Source: Candidatus Peregrinibacteria bacterium
GTDB taxonomy: Bacteria > Patescibacteriota > Gracilibacteria > UM-FILTER-43-11
Length of the DNA: 64,000 bases
Reading direction: 5' to 3'
Assembly: GCA_016932505.1 (NCBI GenBank)
Contig: JAFGCT010000007.1
Coordinates: 85,089-149,088, forward strand
This document shows, piece by piece, positions 36,054-44,930 of the stretch. The notes beneath the pieces are model-generated. The model had not been told where the DNA came from. It searched no databases and worked only from the letters and a program-made list of their open reading frames with translations. A program made the translations under genes and the position numbers. Each line of letters opens with the position of its first letter. Positions within the stretch are counted from its first letter, which is position 1.

Positions 36054-36626
36054 TTATTCGAATAGAGTTTTCGCAACAGTTAATTCTGTTGAAGGTCTAA
36101 TTACCTTATTAAGCAAATATGAAAAACTAAAATTAATCTCAGATTTTGAATCAAAGACTATAAACCCGCTCTTGAAATCACGACTTTCTTCTTTAATGTG
36201 ATAATCTACTCCAGATTTTGACAAAGCCTCTTCGGTTTCTTTTTTTCTTCCGTCGGGAATAATTAAATTTCCTTTTGAAGCCTTTTCTGAAACACTTTTC
36301 AGCATATCAACTAACAAATCTATATATTCCTTTCCTTGAATAGCATCAAGTTCTTTCTGAACTTCTGAATAAACGGAATCAAGCACTTCACGCTTTTCTT
36401 TAAGAAGATTGCTGCTATTTTCCATTTTAGCAAGCACCTTCGCTTTTTCTACAACAGATAAACATTTCTTCTGAGAAATAGCGCTGATATCTTTTCTTTT
36501 TTCATCAGCTTTTCTCTGAGTCTCTTCACCAATCTTGCGAATTTCATCCTCAGTAACCTGCTTCATAAAAGCAATTTTCTTATTAGTTTCATCTGTAATT
36601 TTTTGAAGGATATGAGATAAGGCCAT
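36054..36626 (-). CDS. atpE: V/A-type ATPase subunit E (peripheral stalk)
   Basis: A 190-residue peripheral-stalk subunit. The first about 90 residues are a charged coiled coil (ITDETNKKIAFMKQVTEDEIRKIGEETQRKADEKRK, seen in parts), the rest a small globular domain with SGFIVFDSKSEINFSFSYLL. Sequence is weakly conserved in this family, but position between K and C and the domain order support the call. Pairs with the G/H subunit at the start of the operon. Confidence 0.88.
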   Translation of the reverse strand: MALSHILQKITDETNKKIAFMKQVTEDEIRKIGEETQRKADEKRKDISAISQKKCLSVVEKAKVLAKMENSSNLLKEKREVLDSVYSEVQKELDAIQGKEYIDLLVDMLKSVSEKASKGNLIIPDGRKKETEEALSKSGVDYHIKEESRDFKSGFIVFDSKSEINFSFSYLLNKVIRPSTELTVAKTLFE

Positions 36627-36690
36627 TCTTATATAATTAATTAAAAATTAGAAAGTCAAAATTCTGTGCAAAAGCCCATGAATATATGAC

Positions 36691-37194
36691 TTAAGCAAGA
36701 CTAGGGATAGCAAATACAATTAAAGCGCTAACTAGAAACCCAAGTACAGCATATGTTTCAACCATAGCAGATAGAACCATAGCCTTACCCATATCAGCAG
36801 CGTTTTTAGCTATCAATCCCATTCCAGCAGCGGATACACGCCCCTGATGAATACCAGAGAAATAACCAGCAAGACCCACAGGAATACCTGCAAATCCAAC
36901 TAAAGCACCTTGAGCCAATGTAAGCTCTTCAAAATTTCCGCCCAAAACACCAGTGAACATAAGAATAAGGAAAGCTATAAGGAATCCGTAGATACCCTGT
37001 GTAGCTGGAAGCGCCTCAAGAATAAGCACTTTACCGAATAATTCAGGCTTTTCAGCGGTAACACCTGCACCTGCTTGTCCAGCAGTTCCTACACCAATTG
37101 AAGAACCAGCGCCTGCAAAAGCAACGGCAAATGCTGCTCCGGCTATAGCTAGAGCTAATCCCCAGAAAGATGGGTTTGTAACAACTTCGTCCAT
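36691..37194 (-). CDS. atpK: V/A-type ATPase membrane rotor subunit K (c-ring)
   Basis: Proteolipid of the rotor ring, 167 residues from the ATG at 37194 (MDEVVTNPSFWGLALAIAGA); a longer frame to 37257 encodes an unlikely polar leader. Four TM helices form two hairpins. The ion site can be read from LPATQGIYG (L62, T65, Q66, Y69), Q117 in SGIHQGRV and E146 in MVETYAVLGFL. These correspond to the Na+ ligands of Enterococcus hirae NtpK (L61, T64, Q65, Y68, Q110, E139) as I recall them. The first hairpin also has a Glu (E60, VLILEALPAT), close to but not at the ligand position. Confidence 0.94.
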   Translation of the reverse strand: MDEVVTNPSFWGLALAIAGAAFAVAFAGAGSSIGVGTAGQAGAGVTAEKPELFGKVLILEALPATQGIYGFLIAFLILMFTGVLGGNFEELTLAQGALVGFAGIPVGLAGYFSGIHQGRVSAAGMGLIAKNAADMGKAMVLSAMVETYAVLGFLVSALIVFAIPSLA

Positions 37195-37281
37195 AATATA
37201 TATAAAATTAAATGATATAATTAAGTTTGAAAACTTGCAGATTTGAAAATTGGACAATTTTCAAATGTTCAAATCTTCAGG

Positions 37282-39276
37282 CTATTTTTCAGCAAAACGA
37301 ACAAAACGTGATTCTTTCTCAAATGGTTTAAAAGATTTTCCACCTCCTTCAAGAAATTTAGTGAAAAATTCCACAAATTGAAGACGTCCAGAATGTATAA
37401 AGGCACCAAGAGCATTAATACCTAAATTAAAGGCATGCCCTCCTATAAGAACAATAATTGCAAGTACTATACCTATAATAGGTACACCATTAACCATGCC
37501 TGCGATAGTGTTAACAGCAAGACCAATAATACTCGTAGCAAGTCCGAGAGCAAGAAGACGTGAATAAGAAAGAATATCGCTTAAATAACCAACAAGACCA
37601 TATAAAGCAAGAATTCCTGAAACAAGCTTCATAATTGGATTCTTTTTTTCACGACCTTGAGTTAATACTACCAAAGCAATCGCAACATAAAGAAGGTATT
37701 GGATACCACTACCTATAGATTCAGGTAGGATTCCAGCTTTTACCATTATCATAAATGCTATTACAGTTAAAATAAAAACCCATGGAAAACTATCGATCAT
37801 AGCTTCTTTTTTACTCACTGTACGGAATTTATGTGCAAAATTGATTATCACTCCGAAAAGCACTTGAATATAACCAAGAATTAAAGAAAGAATAAGAACT
37901 CCCATTGGATTTGTAATCGCATTTATTTTCTGAGCGAAGAATGCTTTTTCACCATCAGCATTAACTGTAGTCATCCATGAAGGAACCTGAGAAACATCAA
38001 GACTTCCCCAACCACCATAAAGAGCTCCCGCAAAGAAAGTAACAATACCTGCATACATAAGAAGACGTAAAAGCCCCTGAGAAGCTTTTGGTATTTTAAT
38101 ATAACGTAGGAATGTAAAAATAGAAACAAACATTAATAGCCCGTAAATTGCATCAGTAAGAGCAAGACCAAAGAATACGATGAAGAAAAAAGCTAGATAA
38201 GGAGTAGGATCTAACTCATTAGGTAATGGTAATCCATAAATACTAGTCACAGACTGAAAAGGTCTCATGAAATTGCTATTATGAAGAAGAACCGGCGCTG
38301 ATTCATTCTCATCAGGCTCTACTTCAAGAAGCTCATAAGCAGGAGTAATCTCTTCAATCCCGTTTCTAACAGGAGCTAGAGATGCTTTAGGCATCCATCC
38401 TGCTATTACAACTGTAGAGTCTGTTGTTTTAAAAAGCTGTCTAGCATTTTTCTGAATAAGCTTCCAATTGAAAAAATCATATATCATCCTTAATTTAGGA
38501 AGATCTTTTGAAAGGGCGACTGAAGCTTTTTTAAGCTGATCACGTCTATCGGAAATTTCTGATAAGCGTTTCTCAATTTTTCTTAATTCTTCTTTTACAG
38601 TACCTTCAAGGGCAGGAAGCTCTACGACTTCACCCTTCATGGTTACAACTTCACCCTCAACAGCAGTAATAAAACTTTTTTCACAAACAATCTTACAATA
38701 CACATGCTCCAAAACCACGCTATCGAATTCAACAACAACTAAATCTGAAAGGGACACTACTTTATCTCTGAACTCCTTCCATGTTTTTAATGGCAAAATA
38801 GCAAAAGTAGCCGCAGCTGTATTTGTTTCACAAGGAACAGAAAGAGAATCATTATAAGAAGACCAAGGTGCTAATCTTTCCCTGGTATCATTAAGGTCTT
38901 TAACTTCATTTGCTAAAGAATTCATTTCAGATTCAACTGATTTACATCTTTCTATAAGTTCATCGTAAGAAAAACCAGTAACCACCTCTTCCAAATCAGA
39001 TTTTGAAGACACTTTTACAGAATCACCATCAACAATAGCCTGCAGGCTTTTCTTCTTCTTTTCAAATCCAGAAAGAAACTTTATAGCAAAATCAAGTTCT
39101 GCAACTTTGTATTGAAGCTCATGACTTTCATCATCATGCCCCATAGATTCAAGTGGCTCTTCAACAGAAACTCCTGTTAAATGCAAAACTCCTTTGTCCT
39201 GCAAAAAAGACATGACTTTTTTCTTGTCTTTCTTGGTTACAAACAAATTGATTTTTTGCATGGGCACAACGGCCAT
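37282..39276 (-). CDS. atpI: V/A-type ATPase subunit I (stator)
   Basis: Membrane stator that carries the ion half-channels, 664 residues. The soluble N-terminal half contains the family opening MAVVPMQKINLFVTKKDKKKVMSFLQDKGVLHL (in parts), coiled coils (KRLSEISDRRDQLKKAS) and WMPKASLAPVRNGIEE. The C-terminal half has about eight TM helices from LPNELDPTPYLAFFFIVFFGLALTDAIYGLL onward, with SDILSYSRLLALGLATSIIGLAVN containing the conserved Arg, and ends with GHAFNLGINALGAFIHSGRLQFVEFF. Complete and normal. Confidence 0.95.
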   Translation of the reverse strand: MAVVPMQKINLFVTKKDKKKVMSFLQDKGVLHLTGVSVEEPLESMGHDDESHELQYKVAELDFAIKFLSGFEKKKKSLQAIVDGDSVKVSSKSDLEEVVTGFSYDELIERCKSVESEMNSLANEVKDLNDTRERLAPWSSYNDSLSVPCETNTAAATFAILPLKTWKEFRDKVVSLSDLVVVEFDSVVLEHVYCKIVCEKSFITAVEGEVVTMKGEVVELPALEGTVKEELRKIEKRLSEISDRRDQLKKASVALSKDLPKLRMIYDFFNWKLIQKNARQLFKTTDSTVVIAGWMPKASLAPVRNGIEEITPAYELLEVEPDENESAPVLLHNSNFMRPFQSVTSIYGLPLPNELDPTPYLAFFFIVFFGLALTDAIYGLLMFVSIFTFLRYIKIPKASQGLLRLLMYAGIVTFFAGALYGGWGSLDVSQVPSWMTTVNADGEKAFFAQKINAITNPMGVLILSLILGYIQVLFGVIINFAHKFRTVSKKEAMIDSFPWVFILTVIAFMIMVKAGILPESIGSGIQYLLYVAIALVVLTQGREKKNPIMKLVSGILALYGLVGYLSDILSYSRLLALGLATSIIGLAVNTIAGMVNGVPIIGIVLAIIVLIGGHAFNLGINALGAFIHSGRLQFVEFFTKFLEGGGKSFKPFEKESRFVRFAEK

Positions 39277-39304
39277 ATATCTGTTGGTTTATTTATTAAT
39301 ATTT

Positions 39305-39631
39305 CTATTTAAAAGACGATATAAAAGCGTCCATTACATATTTCTTACCTTTCTCTATATTAACTTTTCCTTTCTCAACAATATCGCGTCGAGAGTTATC
39401 ACCATCCACAATCATTCTTTTATATTCATCTTTTGCATCTTCCTTGGCTTTTTCTAAATCCGCCTTCATTAAATCACGAGCTTCAGATTCAGCCTCCGCT
39501 ACAAAATTATCAGAATCTTCAATAGCTTTGCTAATTAACTTAGCATTCTCTTTTTCGACGCTCTCTATCATAGTCAGCGAATCTTTTTCTTTTTCCTGAA
39601 TTTGTGAGATAAAATGTGATTGATTAGACAT
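39305..39631 (-). CDS. atpH: V/A-type ATPase subunit G/H (peripheral stalk)
   Basis: A 108-residue charged helical protein from the ATG at 39631 (MSNQSHFISQIQEKEKDS); a longer frame to 39694 lies upstream of the predicted transcription start and is unlikely. Heptad-like stretches (KENAKLISKAIEDSDNFVAEAE, seen in parts; EKAKEDAKDEYKRMI) support a peripheral-stalk coiled coil that pairs with subunit E. First gene of the ATPase operon. Confidence 0.85.
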   Translation of the reverse strand: MSNQSHFISQIQEKEKDSLTMIESVEKENAKLISKAIEDSDNFVAEAESEARDLMKADLEKAKEDAKDEYKRMIVDGDNSRRDIVEKGKVNIEKGKKYVMDAFISSFK

Positions 39632-39675
39632 ATTTTGAAAGTGTAAAAAAATCTTTTCTCTTTTAAAGCGCAGAC

Positions 39676-39704
39676 ATTTTAGACACGGTGTCAATAAAAG
39701 TCAA
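39676..39704 (-). promoter_or_regulatory. Promoter of the V/A-type ATPase operon with internal palindrome
   Basis: On the minus strand TTGACT (39704-39699), a 17-bp spacer and TAAAAT (39681-39676). The spacer contains GACACGGTGTC (39682-39692), an 11-bp odd palindrome that could be a repressor operator. The start would lie about 38 nt before the ATG. Confidence 0.6.
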
Positions 39705-39838
39705 TAGTCTTATGCATTGACATATAAGAAAAAGATATCAAAATATAATAAAAAGAGTGTTTATTCAAGTATATAAGCACATATATAAAGAAAATATTCT
39801 ATTTTTCGCCTTTTCTTGTTAGCTTATTATACAGCTCA

Positions 39839-39894
39839 AATAAAACAAAAATACTAATTACAAGGTAGTAATCTGGCTGTATTTTTATTTTATT
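39839..39894. other. AT-rich long inverted repeat upstream of rarA
   Basis: AATAAAAcAAAAATA (39839-39853) pairs with TATTTTTaTTTTATT (39880-39894), with an inner ATTAC/GTAAT stem; a competing TACAGC/GCTGTA pairing is also possible. It lies in the 275-bp gap between the divergent ATPase operon and rarA. No ORF or clear promoter was assigned to it. Confidence 0.5.
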
Positions 39895-39969
39895 GCTAGT
39901 TACAAATATAATATATAATAGAGAACGTAAGTAATCTGAAACAATATAAATTATATACACAGCACACCA

Positions 39970-41145
39970 TTGGCTGACAAAATGCGACCAAAACAGCTTG
40001 AAGACTTTTTTGGTCAGGACGAGTTACTTGGGGAAAATAAATTCTTAAAAGATGCAATAGGCAAAAATGAAATTCCAAGCATGATACTTTGGGGACCCCC
40101 TGGCTCAGGAAAAACAACTCTTGCACATATAATTGCAGAGAAGACTGACTCGGATTTTATACACCTAAGTGCTGTTACAAGCGGAATAAAAGATTTAAAA
40201 ACAGTTATAGAACGTGCAGAGCAAAACAAAAGACTTAGAATACGTACAATTGTATTTGTCGACGAAATCCATCGCTGGAACAAGTCTCAGCAAGATGCTC
40301 TTCTTCCACATGTTGAAAAGGGAACGATAATACTAATTGGAGCAACAACGGAGAATCCAAGTTTCGAAATAAACAGCGCCTTACTTTCACGCACAAAAGT
40401 TTTTGTTTTTAACAGTCTTTCTGAAGATGCACTAGTAAAAATTATAAATCGCGCATTAAAAGATAAAAAAAATGGACTTGGTGATGAAAAGGTAAAAATT
40501 GATAAAGATACTATAAGATTTATAGCACATTTAAGTAACGGAGATGCAAGAATAGCACTTAATACTCTAGAAATATGCGCAAAACAAAAAATTGAAATTA
40601 CCCAAAGCTTAGTAAAAGAAGTAGTCCAAAGAACCAATTTGATGTACGACAAAAATGGTGAAGAGCACTACAATATTATTTCCGCCCTGCATAAATCAAT
40701 TCGTGGAGGCGATGGAAACGCAGGTGTTTATTGGCTTGCAAGAATGCTAGAAGCAGGAGAAGACCCAATTTATGTTGCTCGCAGACTACTACGGTTTGCT
40801 GCCGAAGACGTAGGTGTAGCGGATAACTTTGCGACAGTATTAGCGAATAGCGTTTTTGATGCCTGTAAAAAAATAGGAATGCCCGAATGCAACGTCCATC
40901 TTTCCCAACTCGTTATTTATCTTGCAAATACAAAGAAATCAATTACTGCTTATTCAGCTTATAAAAAAGCACAAAAAGATGTTCAGGAGTATGGAAATCT
41001 AGGTGTACCACTTCATCTTCGCAATGCCCCTACAAAACTAATGAAGGATTTGGATTATGGAAAAGATTATAAATACACACCACTGGAAGACAGTAGTAAT
41101 CAGGAATATTTTCCTGAAGAATTGAAAGGGAAGAAGTATTTTTAG
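39970..41145 (+). CDS. rarA: Replication-associated recombination protein A (RarA/MgsA)
   Basis: AAA+ ATPase of the clamp-loader clade acting at stalled forks. The 391-residue protein starts with a TTG (39970) giving MADKMRPKQLEDFFGQDELLG, the family N-terminus; the ATG at 39982 would remove four residues of it. Motifs: Walker A GPPGSGKTT, VDEIHRWNKSQQDALLPHVE (Walker B), GATTENPSFEINSALLSR (sensor 1 and Arg finger), LSNGDARIALNTLE (sensor 2), and the MgsA C-terminal part with SAYSAYKKAQ-like ITAYSAYKKAQKD and VPLHLRNAPTKLMK. Followed by a bidirectional hairpin and convergent dinG. Confidence 0.95.
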   Translation: MADKMRPKQLEDFFGQDELLGENKFLKDAIGKNEIPSMILWGPPGSGKTTLAHIIAEKTDSDFIHLSAVTSGIKDLKTVIERAEQNKRLRIRTIVFVDEIHRWNKSQQDALLPHVEKGTIILIGATTENPSFEINSALLSRTKVFVFNSLSEDALVKIINRALKDKKNGLGDEKVKIDKDTIRFIAHLSNGDARIALNTLEICAKQKIEITQSLVKEVVQRTNLMYDKNGEEHYNIISALHKSIRGGDGNAGVYWLARMLEAGEDPIYVARRLLRFAAEDVGVADNFATVLANSVFDACKKIGMPECNVHLSQLVIYLANTKKSITAYSAYKKAQKDVQEYGNLGVPLHLRNAPTKLMKDLDYGKDYKYTPLEDSSNQEYFPEELKGKKYF

Positions 41146-41159
41146 CAAAGCTATAACTA

Positions 41160-41211
41160 AAACTATAACTAATACTGTTACTAGTTAAAGTTATAGTAAT
41201 AGTTATAGTTT
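41160..41211. terminator. Bidirectional hairpin terminator between rarA and dinG
   Basis: AAACTATAACTAATACT (41160-41176) pairs with AGTAATAGTTATAGTTT (41195-41211), 17 bp with one mismatch. The right arm runs into the dinG stop codon. Additional short copies of CTATAACTAA flank it. Confidence 0.65.
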
Positions 41212-43999
41212 AATTATCTGCCATCAAATTAAGCCACTCACTCGCCTTCCCTGGTGCTTCTTCAAGTTTCATTGCTTCAATGGTAACGTTTTGTGGAAGA
41301 GACTTTAGAAACATTTTACCGTAGTCTTTTTTGGTTAAGCGGTCATCTAAAACAATAAATACTCCATAATCTCTTTGAGACCTTATTAAACGACCAAAAC
41401 CCTGACGGAAACGGAGAACTGCACGAGGAACGGAATATTCCATAAAACCATTATTAAACATCTGACTACGCACCTTATATATAGGATCACTAGGTACATC
41501 GAAAGGGAGCTTATGGATTACGAGGGTTGTAAGAGCATCACCAGAAATATCCACACCTTCCCAAAAGCTATTTGTACCAAGCAAAACAGAGTTTTTTGGG
41601 TCATTCATAAATGCTTTGAATATTTTTGCGCGACCTCCGCTAAGTCTTTGAGCATATACTTTTGGATCTTTACTAGTAAACTCGTTCTTCATATTCATAT
41701 AAACGTTTTCCAGTGCACCATGTGATGTAAAAAGACCAAGCATACCACCGCCTACTGCTTTAACCAGTTTTTTTACAAAATCACTTACCTGTTCGATACT
41801 GTTTCTTGCTTGAACGGGAAATAAATCAGTTGGAGTAATAATATAAACTTGTTTTTCATAGTCAAAAGGACTATCAAGAATTAATTCCTCAAAATTATCA
41901 TCAAGACCAAGCATTTTACGAATATATGTAAACGGATGCTGTTCATCTTCACCACTTTCCAACCTTACACCTAGTGTGGCAGAAGTTAATATAATGGATT
42001 TTTTTTCTTCGTATAAAGATTTCTTCAGATGAGGACCTACCATTAATGGCGCCAAATGAATTGATACAACTCCGGACATATCGGATGTTATCCAACGAAT
42101 CCATTGTTTTTCCTCATGGTCCTCATTGAAAAAGTTATGCAAATGGCCAAATTGTTCAGAAAGAATCATGATTTCCTGCATCAATTCGTCTAAAAATTCG
42201 TCTTGATCGGGAAAAGCATTGCCATCCGTAAGTTCCAAAGCAGTAGCAAACTTTTTCAAATCCATTAACCACGTCATAATTTTTCCATTAACTGTAGTAA
42301 GCGACTCACCAATATTCATCCATTCCTCTGTCGCAGTTATTATTTTATCGATTAAAAGATTCTCAATAAAACCAGAATCAGGCACATTGCGATTAACAAA
42401 TAAAGCAACTACATTAAAGAAGTTATCAATTGTTTGCTGTAAATCAGGAACTGCATCAAGAAGAGGATCAATTGCCTCAAAAGCTTTATTATTAACAAAT
42501 AAAGTACCCGTAAAACGACGAGCTAAATCTTCCATATGATTCTGAATAGCCTTAACTGGAATAGCCAAAGATTCCTGCTTTATTTCAATACCAAGTGATT
42601 TAGTTGCTACTTCCTCAAAGTGATGAGCTTCATCGACTATCAAATATTGATAGTCAGGAAGTAATACTCCATCGGCCTCCAAATCAGCACATAGAAGTGC
42701 ATGATTTACAATAATTATATCCGCATCTTCTGCTTTTTTTCGTGCCTCATGCAAGTAACAACTACCATAAGATTTACACTTTTGTGGTGTACAAAATTTT
42801 TGATCAGCACACAATTCAAAATCCCAAATCATGGCTTCATCACGCGTTAAATTAATATCACTACTATCACCAGATTCGTATTTAAATTGCCAAACTAGAA
42901 TTTTAATAAGCAAAATTAATTCAAGGGGTGAAAATCTTGGACGTCTTTTGAATTCTGCTAACCGACGTAAGCAAAGATAATGAGAACGACCTTTTAAAAC
43001 TGCAACATTCACACCTTTATTACCTGTAGCTTCTTTATATATTTGTTGAAGTAATGGAATGTCTTTTTCAAAAAGCTGTTGTTGAAGATTAACAGTATTT
43101 GTAGAAATAACTACTTTGGATTTATTCTGAATAACAATGTTTGCCGCCGCAGATAAGTAAGCAAGTGACTTACCAATTCCAGTTGGAGCTTCACATATTA
43201 AATGGTAACCCTGCTCAAACGCATTTAGAATATTATCCGCCATTTCCACTTGCTGATTACGTATTTCATAGTTTTCCATCACTTTATGTAGAGCTCCGCC
43301 TTCTTCAAATATTTCATTTATAGAAAGGAATCTTGGAACCAAACTAATACTATTGCTAATACCATTTCTAATACTGGTTGTAGTCTTAGTATTAATTATA
43401 GTTTTTCCGCCTTTGACCTCCTCAAAAAACACACCACCTTTCCAATCAGCCCTAGGTAGAATCTCCTGAATTTCTGTAACCAAATTCTTTGGAAGTGTGT
43501 TTAATTCCTTCCACATGATTTTCATCAGCTCAAGTGTTGCTTCAACATCACCCATCGCCCTGTGCTTGTTTTTGTGCTTAATATCAAGATCATCCGAAAG
43601 CGATTCTAAGCTATAACTAACAAAATTTGGATAAAGAATTTGCGCAATTGGAATTGTGTCGATAAGACCAAGTATATCCAAATCAATTCCTGCAGATTTT
43701 AAGAAAGCATAATCAAAATTAATATTATGACCAACCATATATGCCCCTTTTATAACTTTGTTAATTTCCTTATATACTTCCTTGGCCGGCTTACCATTTT
43801 CCTCTAAATCTTTATCCGTAATACCTGTAATAACAGTAATTATATCGGGTAATTTGTAATCGACTTTGATTAAATCGTCATAACGAGCAACTTCCACGCC
43901 ATTTTCATAGCGAATCATAGCCACTTCAATAATATCAGCGCTTTTTGGGTCTACACCGGAGGTTTCTAAGTCGAGAACGACGAAAGGTTTCTTGAACAT
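41210..43999 (-). CDS. dinG: DinG-type helicase with N-terminal 3'-5' exonuclease domain
   Basis: A 929-residue fusion. Residues 1-165 are a DnaQ-like exonuclease: VVLDLETSGVDPKSADIIEVA (Exo I Asp-Glu), VGHNINFDYAFLKSAGI (Exo II) and HRAMGDVEATLELM (Exo III). The XPD/DinG helicase follows: EAPTGIGKSLAYLSAA (Walker A), a four-cysteine iron-sulfur region (YLCLRRL; LCADQKFCTPQKCKSYGSC), VNHALLCAD, VDEAHHFEE (DEAH box), LTSATLG, TNSFWEGVDISGD and RQGFGRLIRSQRDYG (motif VI). This fused architecture is known in Gram-positive DinG, but those often lack the cysteines, so the combination deserves note. Confidence 0.93.
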   Translation of the reverse strand: MFKKPFVVLDLETSGVDPKSADIIEVAMIRYENGVEVARYDDLIKVDYKLPDIITVITGITDKDLEENGKPAKEVYKEINKVIKGAYMVGHNINFDYAFLKSAGIDLDILGLIDTIPIAQILYPNFVSYSLESLSDDLDIKHKNKHRAMGDVEATLELMKIMWKELNTLPKNLVTEIQEILPRADWKGGVFFEEVKGGKTIINTKTTTSIRNGISNSISLVPRFLSINEIFEEGGALHKVMENYEIRNQQVEMADNILNAFEQGYHLICEAPTGIGKSLAYLSAAANIVIQNKSKVVISTNTVNLQQQLFEKDIPLLQQIYKEATGNKGVNVAVLKGRSHYLCLRRLAEFKRRPRFSPLELILLIKILVWQFKYESGDSSDINLTRDEAMIWDFELCADQKFCTPQKCKSYGSCYLHEARKKAEDADIIIVNHALLCADLEADGVLLPDYQYLIVDEAHHFEEVATKSLGIEIKQESLAIPVKAIQNHMEDLARRFTGTLFVNNKAFEAIDPLLDAVPDLQQTIDNFFNVVALFVNRNVPDSGFIENLLIDKIITATEEWMNIGESLTTVNGKIMTWLMDLKKFATALELTDGNAFPDQDEFLDELMQEIMILSEQFGHLHNFFNEDHEEKQWIRWITSDMSGVVSIHLAPLMVGPHLKKSLYEEKKSIILTSATLGVRLESGEDEQHPFTYIRKMLGLDDNFEELILDSPFDYEKQVYIITPTDLFPVQARNSIEQVSDFVKKLVKAVGGGMLGLFTSHGALENVYMNMKNEFTSKDPKVYAQRLSGGRAKIFKAFMNDPKNSVLLGTNSFWEGVDISGDALTTLVIHKLPFDVPSDPIYKVRSQMFNNGFMEYSVPRAVLRFRQGFGRLIRSQRDYGVFIVLDDRLTKKDYGKMFLKSLPQNVTIEAMKLEEAPGKASEWLNLMADN

Positions 44000-44114
44000 T
44001 TTGTTTATTACAAGATTACAAAATTGAAAATCACAAAATTATTGTAGGACATTCATTATAGCAATGCTAACAATAATTTTAAATCTTATTAACAAATGAC
44101 TCTCTTTGGAATTT

Positions 44115-44789
44115 TTACAAAATTATCTGATTATCATTTTCTTCAGGTTGATCTTGAGCTTCATCTTCTACTGATTTAGGAAACTTAGGCTTCCTAACTT
44201 CTACTGAATCATCCACAACCTCTTCTACTGTAGGTTCAGCAACTTCTTCTACCACTGCTGTATCATCAATAACATCAATATCATCAATTAAATTAGTTTC
44301 ATCAATCTCTTCCACAATAGCAGTTGGCTCCATAAAAGTAGTTGGAGGAGTAAAAGAACCACCAGAACTGATTAGACCGAATAATGAAAATCCAAGGACA
44401 AGTGTAGCCAGGAATCCAACACCTGTACCAAGAATAGCGGAAAAAATAATATATAAAATCATCATCAAAAGTGTTTTTCCTATACCCAAATCGTACATTT
44501 TTTTAGCGATTATAAAATCAACCACAAGCATTACAACAAAAAGGATTGGCAGAGCGATAGCCGCTATTGAAGAAACCAAAAAACCAATTACTGCAGATAA
44601 TATCCCATAACCTATTCCCACCAAAGTCCACCATCCAAAAGTTTTTAAAGCTGTAGTAAATTCATCATTAATGCTACTGACAAGCTTTGCACTTAAATAT
44701 AAAGAAACAATTGCTAAAAAAAGTTGTAGCAAAAGAAAAAGGAGAGCCAAGGCAATTGTGCCAAAAGTAAAAGCAGCTAATATATCCAT
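44115..44789 (-). CDS. Membrane protein with acidic C-terminal tail, unrecognised
   Basis: A 224-residue protein. Four or five TM segments fill residues 5-140 (LALLFLLLQLFLAIVSLYL, WWTLVGIGYGILSAVIGFLV, LFVVMLVVDFIIA, MMILYIIFSAILGTGVGFLATLVLG). The last about 75 residues are a repetitive Glu/Asp/Val-rich tail (DDIDVIDDTAVVEEVAEP), probably disordered and cytoplasmic. No known family was recognised. It lies alone between dinG and ldh, with AT-rich gaps. Confidence 0.75.
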   Translation of the reverse strand: MDILAAFTFGTIALALLFLLLQLFLAIVSLYLSAKLVSSINDEFTTALKTFGWWTLVGIGYGILSAVIGFLVSSIAAIALPILFVVMLVVDFIIAKKMYDLGIGKTLLMMILYIIFSAILGTGVGFLATLVLGFSLFGLISSGGSFTPPTTFMEPTAIVEEIDETNLIDDIDVIDDTAVVEEVAEPTVEEVVDDSVEVRKPKFPKSVEDEAQDQPEENDNQIIL

Positions 44790-44875
44790 AATTTTTGTAT
44801 TTAGTATTTATTATTAAAATAATTATATCACTATTAAAGAATTCATAAAACAAAGTTCAAAATAAAAGCAAAAAT

Positions 44876-44930
44876 GATAAATGATAAATGTTAATTGTTA
44901 AATGATAAATGTTAAATGATAAATAATAAA
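44876..44930. repeat. Low-complexity AAATGATAAATG repeat before the ldh stop
   Basis: Words of AAATGATAAATG and AAATGTTAAATG alternate for about 55 bp. Similar AT spacers occur in other gaps, so this looks like simple-sequence drift rather than a signal. Confidence 0.5.
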
